Shown here piece by piece: positions 58,300 to 64,000 of a stretch of 64,000 nt of DNA (positions are counted from its first letter, which is position 1; every line of letters starts with the position of its first letter). The notes below the pieces were generated by a model. That model made no database searches, was not told where the DNA came from, and saw only the letters and a list, made by a program, of their open reading frames with translations. Position numbers and translations under genes: made by a program. Source of the stretch: Angustibacter luteus (lineage in GTDB: Bacteria > Actinomycetota > Actinomycetes > Actinomycetales > Angustibacteraceae). Location: NCBI RefSeq assembly GCF_039541115.1, contig NZ_BAABFP010000004.1, positions 47,942 to 111,941 of the forward strand, in the 5' to 3' direction.

Positions 58300-59746
58300 A
58301 GAGGGTCTTGACGGCGGCGACGACCTTGGTGAGGGAGTCCTTGGCGTCGCCGAACAACAGCGTGGTCTTGGGGTCGTAGAGCAGCTCGTTCTCGATGCCC
58401 GCGAAGCCGGGGCGCATCGACCGCTTGAGGAACACCACCTGCTGCGCCTGGTCGACCTCGAGGATCGGCATGCCGTAGATGGGGGCGCCCGGTGTGGTCT
58501 TGGCGGCCGGGTTCACCACGTCGTTCGCGCCGACGACGAGGGCGACGTCCGCGGTGCGCAGCTCGGGGTTGACCTCGTCCATCTCCTTGAGCACCTCGTA
58601 CGGCACGTTCGCCTCGGCGAGCAGCACGTTCATGTGCCCGGGCATCCGGCCGGCGACCGGGTGGATGCCGTAGAGCACCTCGATGCCGCGGGCCTCCAGC
58701 AGCTCGGCGAGCTCGCGGATGGTGTGCTGCGCCTGCGCGACGGCCAAGCCGTAGCCCGGGACGATGACCACCTTGCGCGCGTAGCCGAGCAGGATCGCGA
58801 CGTCCTCGGGGCTGCCCGAGCGGACCGGCCGCTCCGGACCCGTGCCGGCCAGGACCGCCGTCGACGGCCGGAAGGCGCCGAACAGGATCGACGTGACCGA
58901 GCGACCCATCGCCGACGCCATCAGGCGGGTGAGGATCGTGCCGCTCGCGCCGACCAGCGTGCCGGCCACTAGCAGCAGCGTGTTGTTCAGCACGTAGCCG
59001 CTGGCCGCCACCGTGAGGCCGGTGAACGCGTTGAGCAGGGAGATGACGATCGGGACGTCGGCCCCGCCCACCGGCAGGACGAACAGGACGCCCGCGACGA
59101 GCGAGAACAGCGCCAGCACCGCGAGCAGCCAGGCGTCGGGGATGTCCGTGCGGCCCTGCACCACGATGACGATGCTGAGCGCGACGGAGACGAGGAGCGA
59201 ACCGCCGAACAGGTACTGCCCGCCCCTGATCGTGACCGGCCGGGTCGTCATCAGCTCCTGCAGCTTGGCGAACGTCACGCACGAGCCGCTGAACGAGATG
59301 CAGCCGACCAGGACGGTGAAAGCCCCTGCGGCACTGGCGATCCCACCGGGAGCGCCGAGGAGTGCGTGGCCCTGCGACCCAGGGAGGTAGTCGGTCCAAC
59401 CGAAGGAGCGTCCGTGCTGCAGCTCGAGCGCGGCCACCAGCGCGGCCGCCGCGCCGCCGACCCCGTTGAACAGCGCGACGAGCTGCGGCATCTGCGTCAT
59501 GGCCACCCGACGCGCCGCCGGCACGCCGATCGCGCAGCCGATCGCGATGGCGACCAGGATCGCGAGCACGTGGTCCATGTCCTCGGACAGGAACGCCGTG
59601 ACCACCGCGAGCACGGCACCGCCGGCGCCGATCAGGTTGCCCCGCCGGGCCGTGCCCGGGGACGACAGACCTTTGAGCGCCAGGATGAAGCAGACCGCCG
59701 CGACGAGGTAGAAGAAGGCGGTCCAGTTCGCCGAGAGCACGCTCAT
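58298..59746 (-). CDS. pntB: NAD(P) transhydrogenase subunit beta
   Basis: A 482-residue subunit. The first 280 residues hold about nine membrane segments (domain II). The C-terminal domain III (about 300-480) binds NADP(H): VPGYGLAVAQAQH, HPVAGRMPGHMNVLLAEA, VGANDVVNPAA and LFGDAKD. It couples proton entry to NADPH production. ATGA overlap with the small alpha-2 subunit gene shows a strict three-gene operon. Confidence 0.96.
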   Translation of the reverse strand: MSVLSANWTAFFYLVAAVCFILALKGLSSPGTARRGNLIGAGGAVLAVVTAFLSEDMDHVLAILVAIAIGCAIGVPAARRVAMTQMPQLVALFNGVGGAAAALVAALELQHGRSFGWTDYLPGSQGHALLGAPGGIASAAGAFTVLVGCISFSGSCVTFAKLQELMTTRPVTIRGGQYLFGGSLLVSVALSIVIVVQGRTDIPDAWLLAVLALFSLVAGVLFVLPVGGADVPIVISLLNAFTGLTVAASGYVLNNTLLLVAGTLVGASGTILTRLMASAMGRSVTSILFGAFRPSTAVLAGTGPERPVRSGSPEDVAILLGYARKVVIVPGYGLAVAQAQHTIRELAELLEARGIEVLYGIHPVAGRMPGHMNVLLAEANVPYEVLKEMDEVNPELRTADVALVVGANDVVNPAAKTTPGAPIYGMPILEVDQAQQVVFLKRSMRPGFAGIENELLYDPKTTLLFGDAKDSLTKVVAAVKTL

Positions 59747-60048
59747 CGGGCACCCCCGCCGGGCCGGCCGGACGAGCGCCCCTTGAACATCTCGAGCATC
59801 CGGTCCGTCACCACGAAGCCGCCGACCATGTTCACCGTGGCCAGCACCACGGCCAGCAACCCGAGGGTCGTCCCGAACCAGGACGTCGTCTGCCCGGTCA
59901 CCAGGATCGCGCCGACCAGGATCACGCCGTGGATCGCGTTGGCCCCGCTCATCAACGGCGTGTGCAGCGTCGTGGACACCTTGGAGACGACCTCGAAGCC
60001 CACGAACGCCGCCAGCACGAACAAGGCCAGCATCGTCATGCCGTCCAT
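59743..60048 (-). CDS. pntAB: NAD(P) transhydrogenase subunit alpha part 2
   Basis: A 101-residue membrane subunit with three or four hydrophobic segments (about 5-22, 30-50, 55-76). HTPLMSGANAIHGVILVGA is the conserved membrane segment next to the proton path. In many bacteria this part is fused to subunit alpha; here it is separate. It overlaps pntAA (stop/start at 60048) and pntB. Confidence 0.93.
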   Translation of the reverse strand: MDGMTMLALFVLAAFVGFEVVSKVSTTLHTPLMSGANAIHGVILVGAILVTGQTTSWFGTTLGLLAVVLATVNMVGGFVVTDRMLEMFKGRSSGRPGGGAR

Positions 60049-61178
60049 CAGTCGCCCCCTTCCAACAGCTCGCGGGTGGGTTCGTGCAGCACGGCACCGT
60101 CACGGGTCACGCAAGCCCCGGCGAGCACCTCGTCGTCCAGGTCGACCACCAGCTCCCCCTCGGCCGAGATCATCAGCGCCAGCAGGTTCGTCAGGTTCTT
60201 GGCGTAGAGCCGACTCGCGTCCGTCGGCATCGCCGACGCGGCGTCGGCCATCCCGACGAGGGTGACCGGGCCGACCGTGTTCGCCTCTCCCGCAACGGAT
60301 CCCTCGACGTTGCCGCCACTCTCGGCGGCGAGGTCGACCACCACGGAGCCGGGCTTCATGGCCGCGATCATGTCCGCCGTCACCAGCAGCGGCGCCGGTC
60401 GCCCGGGCACCGCAGCGGTGGTGATCAGCACGTCGGACTTCGCGACGTACGGCGCGAGCAGCTCGCGTTGGCGGGTGGCCCGGTCCTCGGCCATCTCGCG
60501 CGCGTAGCCGCCGGCCCCTTCGATCGCCTCCAGCTCCAGCTGGACGAACGTCGCCCCCATCGACCGCACCTCGTCCGCGGACGCCGGCCGGACGTCGTAC
60601 GCCTCGACCACCGCACCGAGCCGCTTGGCCGTCGCGATCGCCTGCAGCCCAGCCACTCCGGCGCCCAGCACCAGCACCCGGGCCGGTGGGACGGTGCCCG
60701 CGGCGGTCATGAACAGGGGGAAGAACCGCGGCAGGCGCATCGCCGCCTCGAGCGCGCAGCGGTAGCCGGCCACCAGCGCCTGCGAGGTCAGCGCGTCCAT
60801 CGACTGCGCCCGCGAGATGCGCGGCACGAGCTCGACCGAGAACGCGGTGACCGAGGCGTCCCGGAGCGCGCGCACGCCGTCCGGTTCAGCGGACGGCGCG
60901 AGGAAGCCGACGGTGACGGCACCGGGTCTGAGCCGGGAGATCTGGTCGGGCAACAGGGGGCGCACGTGCAGGACGACGTCCGCGTCGGCGAGCACGTCAC
61001 CCTCGACCACCGTCGCCCCCACCGCGACGTACGAGGCGTCGTCCGACAGCGACTGCACGCCCGCACCGGCCTGCACCACGACCTCGTGACCGGCCGCGAC
61101 GAGTGGCGCGACCGTGTCGGGGACGGCCGCGACCCGTCGTTCGCCTGGGCGGGTCTCCGCGGGGACGGCGATCTTCAT
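60048..61178 (-). CDS. pntAA: NAD(P) transhydrogenase subunit alpha part 1
   Basis: A 376-residue soluble NAD(H)-binding subunit, related to alanine dehydrogenase. It starts MKIAVPAETRPGERRVA and has RVLVLGAGVAGLQAIATAKRLGA as the Rossmann motif, then SGGNVEGSV. The ATG at 61178 is the family start; the longer frame from 61211 is unlikely. It is the first gene of the pntAA-pntAB-pntB operon, supplying NADPH. Confidence 0.95.
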   Translation of the reverse strand: MKIAVPAETRPGERRVAAVPDTVAPLVAAGHEVVVQAGAGVQSLSDDASYVAVGATVVEGDVLADADVVLHVRPLLPDQISRLRPGAVTVGFLAPSAEPDGVRALRDASVTAFSVELVPRISRAQSMDALTSQALVAGYRCALEAAMRLPRFFPLFMTAAGTVPPARVLVLGAGVAGLQAIATAKRLGAVVEAYDVRPASADEVRSMGATFVQLELEAIEGAGGYAREMAEDRATRQRELLAPYVAKSDVLITTAAVPGRPAPLLVTADMIAAMKPGSVVVDLAAESGGNVEGSVAGEANTVGPVTLVGMADAASAMPTDASRLYAKNLTNLLALMISAEGELVVDLDDEVLAGACVTRDGAVLHEPTRELLEGGD

Positions 61179-61248
61179 ACCCAGGCAACCTAGAGGGTCA
61201 AGGGCTGCCACGACGAGATGCGATGCGTCACATCTGCCGTGCGAGTGG

Positions 61249-62160
61249 CTAGCCGAGCTGCGGCGCGACCTCGCTCGCGACGAGGTCGAGGTGGTCCAGG
61301 TCCGCCAGGTCCAGCACCTGCAGGTAGAACCGCGTGGCGCCGATCTCGGCGAACTCGCCGATCCGCGCGACCACCTCGTCGGGGGTGCCGGCGATCGCGT
61401 TGGCTCGCAGGTCGTCCAGGTCGCGGCCGATCGCCTCGGCCCGGCGGGTCAGCTCGGCCTCGTCGCGCCCCACGCAGATCGGGTGCGCGACGGACAGCAC
61501 GAGCTCGCTCCCGGTCGCCTCGCTGGCGGCGCGGACCCGGTCGAACGAGGCAGCGGTGTCGGCCACCGAGGAGAAGCCGCGGTTGAACTCGTGCGCGTAG
61601 GTGGCGGCGAGCCGCGGCGTCTTCTTCGCGCCACCGCCGCCGATGATGATGGGCAGCGGCGACTGCACAGGGCGGGTCAGGGCCGGGTTGGCGCTCAGCT
61701 GGTAGTGCTCGCCGACGAAGTCGAACGGGCCGTCGCTGTTCCACAGGCCCTGGACGATCTGCAGCTGCTCCTCGAAGCGGTCGAACCGCTCGCCGACCGT
61801 GCCGAACGGCAGCCCGAACGCCCGGTGCTCGGCCTCGTACCAGCCGGTGCCCAGACCGAGCTCGACGCGGCCGCCGCTCATCTGGTCCACCTGCGCCACG
61901 CTCACCGCGAGCAGCGCCGGGTGCCGGAACGTCGCGGAGCTGACCAGGGTGCCGAGCCGGATCCGGGTGGTCTCGCGCGCTAGGCCGGCCAGGGTCACCC
62001 ACGAGTCGGAGGGCCCGGGCTCGCCGTCCACGCCCATCGCCAGGAAGTGGTCGCTGCGGAAGAAGGCGTCGAAGCCGGCGTCCTCGGCGTGGCGGGCGAC
62101 GGCCAGCTGGTCGTCGTACGACGCGCCCTGCTGGGGCTCGGTGAAGATGCGCAGGTCCAT
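61249..62160 (-). CDS. LLM-class oxidoreductase (probably F420-dependent)
   Basis: A 303-residue luciferase-like protein of the TIGR03560-type. MDLRIFTEPQQGASYDD, DHFLAMGVDG, SGGRVELGLGTGWYEAEH and IIGGGGAKKTPRLAA are the family landmarks. The ATG at 62160 is preferred over 62169. By family it reduces or oxidises an unknown substrate with F420. Confidence 0.88.
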   Translation of the reverse strand: MDLRIFTEPQQGASYDDQLAVARHAEDAGFDAFFRSDHFLAMGVDGEPGPSDSWVTLAGLARETTRIRLGTLVSSATFRHPALLAVSVAQVDQMSGGRVELGLGTGWYEAEHRAFGLPFGTVGERFDRFEEQLQIVQGLWNSDGPFDFVGEHYQLSANPALTRPVQSPLPIIIGGGGAKKTPRLAATYAHEFNRGFSSVADTAASFDRVRAASEATGSELVLSVAHPICVGRDEAELTRRAEAIGRDLDDLRANAIAGTPDEVVARIGEFAEIGATRFYLQVLDLADLDHLDLVASEVAPQLG

Positions 62161-62170
62161 GCGCCTCACG

Positions 62171-62293
62171 TTAGCCGCGCAGGTACATGTACCCGACCAT
62201 CAGGATGGCGACCACGACCGCGCCGAGCAGCAGGGCTGCTCCGGCGTCGCGCTGGTGCTCGCGCTCGTTCTGGGGCTGGTGCTCGTTGCTCAT
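62171..62293 (-). CDS. Small single-pass membrane protein
   Basis: A 40-residue protein: a charged N-terminus (MSNEHQPQNEREHQRD) and one membrane segment (about 18-37, ending YMYLRG). It lies 10 bases upstream of the LLM gene on the same strand, so co-expression is likely. It is too short for family assignment; coding character rests on the clear membrane-helix pattern and placement. Confidence 0.5.
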   Translation of the reverse strand: MSNEHQPQNEREHQRDAGAALLLGAVVVAILMVGYMYLRG

Positions 62294-62378
62294 GGGGACT
62301 CCCGAGATCGTCGGAACGTCCACCCCCGCTGACCTACGGGACCGTAACCTACTCCGAGTAAGGTCGTCAAGTGCCACC

Positions 62379-63023
62379 ATGCACCCCATGAGCGACGAGC
62401 ACCCCCACGACACCGACGTCCTGGACGAGCGCACGCCGCTCGACCTGCTGGTCTGGGACGCGCCCAACATCGACATGACCCTCTCGAACGTGATCGGCGC
62501 CAAACCGTCCCCCGCGTCACGGCCGCGGTTCGACGCGATCGCCCGCTGGTTCGTCACCACGGCCGAGGACCGGGACGTCGAGGGCAGCGTCTTCGCCAAC
62601 ATCCCGCCCGCCACGGCCACCGGGATGCGCGGCTGGATCGAGGCGATCCGCTCGTTCGGCTACGCCGTGTTCGCCAAGCCCAAGCTGCACCCGGACGACG
62701 ACGTCGACCTCAACATGCTCGAGCACATCGCCGACCGGGCCGCCCAGCGCCGGCTCACCCGGCTGATCGTGGCCAGCGGCGACGGGCGGAACTTCCTCGA
62801 ACCGCTCGAGGACCTGGCCCGCTCAGGGGTGCAGGTCGTCGTCCTGTCGTTCAGCGAGGTCGCGGGCTACGCGATGGAGTCCGACCTGCTGACGTTCCTC
62901 GACCTCGAGGACGTGCCAGGCGCCTTCGTCACCCCGCTCGAGCGGGTCCGGCTGGACGCGCTGCCCGCCGAGGGTGCCTGGCTGCGGCCGAGCCGGTCGA
63001 TGCGCGAGGTCGCCTCCGGGTGA
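62379..63023 (+). CDS. NYN-domain (PIN-like) protein
   Basis: A 214-residue protein of the NYN/LabA-like group with the metal-binding pocket residues in LLVWDAPNIDMTL, DDDVDLNMLEHI and LIVASGDGRNFLEPLEDL. The fold is that of PIN ribonucleases, so RNA processing is likely. The ATG pair at 62379 and 62388 (in frame) gives the start uncertainty. It is divergent from the small membrane gene. Confidence 0.85.
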   Translation: MHPMSDEHPHDTDVLDERTPLDLLVWDAPNIDMTLSNVIGAKPSPASRPRFDAIARWFVTTAEDRDVEGSVFANIPPATATGMRGWIEAIRSFGYAVFAKPKLHPDDDVDLNMLEHIADRAAQRRLTRLIVASGDGRNFLEPLEDLARSGVQVVVLSFSEVAGYAMESDLLTFLDLEDVPGAFVTPLERVRLDALPAEGAWLRPSRSMREVASG

Positions 63024-63213
63024 GCCGTCCGGGCGGCGCGCGCGGCGCCTCAGACCCCTTCGGCGGGCGCTGGCCTACTCTGGTACGAGCCGTACGCGGC
63101 CCGACCGAGAGGCTCTGCCCATCACCGAGACGACTCGTCGCGCCGCTCGACCAGCGGCGCGGGCACCGCAGCCCCGGGCGTCGTCCCACCGACGCCGGGG
63201 GCCGTCCGCACGT

Positions 63214-64000
63214 GTGCGCCGGCGGCGCACGCTGCTGGCGGCCCTGCTGCTCGGGGTGACCGGGCTGGCGGTGACGATGGCCATCAAGGGCGACCCCGGG
63301 GACGCCGGGCGCAAGGCTGCCGCCGCGTCCCTGCCCGACGGCGGGGGCGGCGGTCTGGACCCGACGGGCGCGCCGAGCGCGAGCGCCAGCCCGACGACGT
63401 CCGGCTCCCGGGTCGTGACGCAGCCAAAGCTGCTCGGTGAGGTCGCGTCCCTCGGCCCGCGCACCCTGGAGACCGTGCCAGCGGGCACGACCAAGGCGGT
63501 GGTGGTGCGCGGCGACGGGTCGACGTCCCCGACCGCGACCATCGAGCTGTACGCACTGACCAAGGGCGCCTGGAAGAAGCAGGCGAGCTGGCGCGGCCAC
63601 CTCGGCGCCAAGGGCTGGACGAACGACCACCACGAGGGCGACCTGCGCACGCCCGCCGGTACGTACACCCTCAGCGACGCCGGCGGTCTGCTGGCCGACC
63701 CGGGCACCAAGCTGCCGTACCACCGCTCCAGCCACTTCGTGCCGACCGGGTCCAGCGTCTTCGGCGACTCGCTCGCCGGCAGCTTCGACTACGTGATCGC
63801 CATCGACTTCAACCGGCGCACCGGCGTCTCACCGCTGGACAGCACGCACCCGGACGGCAACGCGCGGGGCGGCGGGATCTGGCTGCACGTGGACCACGAC
63901 GGTCCGACCCACGGGTGCGTGTCCGTGCCGCGCGAGGGGATGAAGGCCCTGCTGCGGGCCCTGTCCCCGCAGGACAAGCCCATCGTGGTCATGGGGGACA
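63214..64000 (+). CDS. L,D-transpeptidase (YkuD fold), 3' truncated
   Basis: The C-terminal catalytic domain has GDLRTPAGTYTL near its start and the active-site motif THGCVSVP with catalytic His and Cys. It makes 3-3 cross-links or anchors in the peptidoglycan. It has a basic start and a hydrophobic segment (LLAALLLGVTGLAV) typical of exported proteins. The frame stays open upstream to at least 63121 without an ATG or GTG. A GAGAGG site lies 8 bases before an ATC at 63121 and a -10-like TACTCT at 63075, so translation may begin there. The gene runs past the window end. Confidence 0.85.
   Translation, partial: MRRRRTLLAALLLGVTGLAVTMAIKGDPGDAGRKAAAASLPDGGGGGLDPTGAPSASASPTTSGSRVVTQPKLLGEVASLGPRTLETVPAGTTKAVVVRGDGSTSPTATIELYALTKGAWKKQASWRGHLGAKGWTNDHHEGDLRTPAGTYTLSDAGGLLADPGTKLPYHRSSHFVPTGSSVFGDSLAGSFDYVIAIDFNRRTGVSPLDSTHPDGNARGGGIWLHVDHDGPTHGCVSVPREGMKALLRALSPQDKPIVVMGD

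Overview
The window is a stretch of a very GC-rich chromosome with dense genes, GTG starts, frequent ATGA/GTGA overlaps, a WhiB protein, a MarP-type protease, an actinobacterial Crp and two F420-type luciferase-like oxidoreductases. This points to an Actinomycetota member; I cannot resolve the genus. No transposase, integrase, rRNA or CRISPR array is visible, so this is mostly ordinary chromosome with a few accessory insertions.

Region 1 (1-22.7 kb) follows the order of the mycobacterial Rv3669-Rv3683 neighbourhood: holin-X protein, EphE-like hydrolase, MarP, CoA-type Nudix, nth, crp, MBL protein, RidA, DUF4177, two ArsA-like ATPases, a WhiB4/WblA regulator, a PonA2-type PBP and a metallophosphoesterase. 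Between these conserved genes sit extra modules. They are an RsiG-like protein beside crp, a GGDEF-EAL protein translationally coupled to a solute-binding lipoprotein, a NarL-type two-component system, and a large protein joining a phospholipase A2-like domain to a membrane alpha/beta-hydrolase.

Region 2 (22.8-31.7 kb) holds tRNA-Pro(CGG), an orphan NarL regulator divergent from a 48-residue membrane protein, gnd, an S9 peptidase, a stand-alone 5'-3' exonuclease ending in a sliding-clamp motif, and aspartokinase with an internal beta-subunit start. Region 3 (31.7-38.4 kb) has DUF5063-recR, dnaX, a gluconate operon (kinase, GntP permease, SDR), the SRP RNA and tRNA-Ser(GGA). Region 4 (38.4-44 kb) begins with an orphan phage-tail-tube (gp19-like) gene and a beta-rich partner. 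A LytR_C pair, a methyltransferase/AraC/VOC operon, a Sua5-like gene and an ECF-type sigma factor with a YCII partner follow.

Region 5 (44-58 kb) carries an AidB-like dehydrogenase, flotillin plus NfeD, a cold-shock protein, an MFS exporter with a ClpX-zinc-finger/HTH regulator, tRNA-Ser(CGA), tadA with its partner, upp, a PH-domain protein and an acyltransferase. Region 6 (58-64 kb) has the three-gene proton-translocating transhydrogenase, an F420-type oxidoreductase, a NYN-domain protein and an L,D-transpeptidase cut by the window end.

A striking non-coding theme is a set of long GC-rich palindromes between genes. One is a 46-bp family present three times with the same length, conserved arms and variable loops. 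They mostly sit at 3' ends of genes and probably replace classical U-tract terminators.
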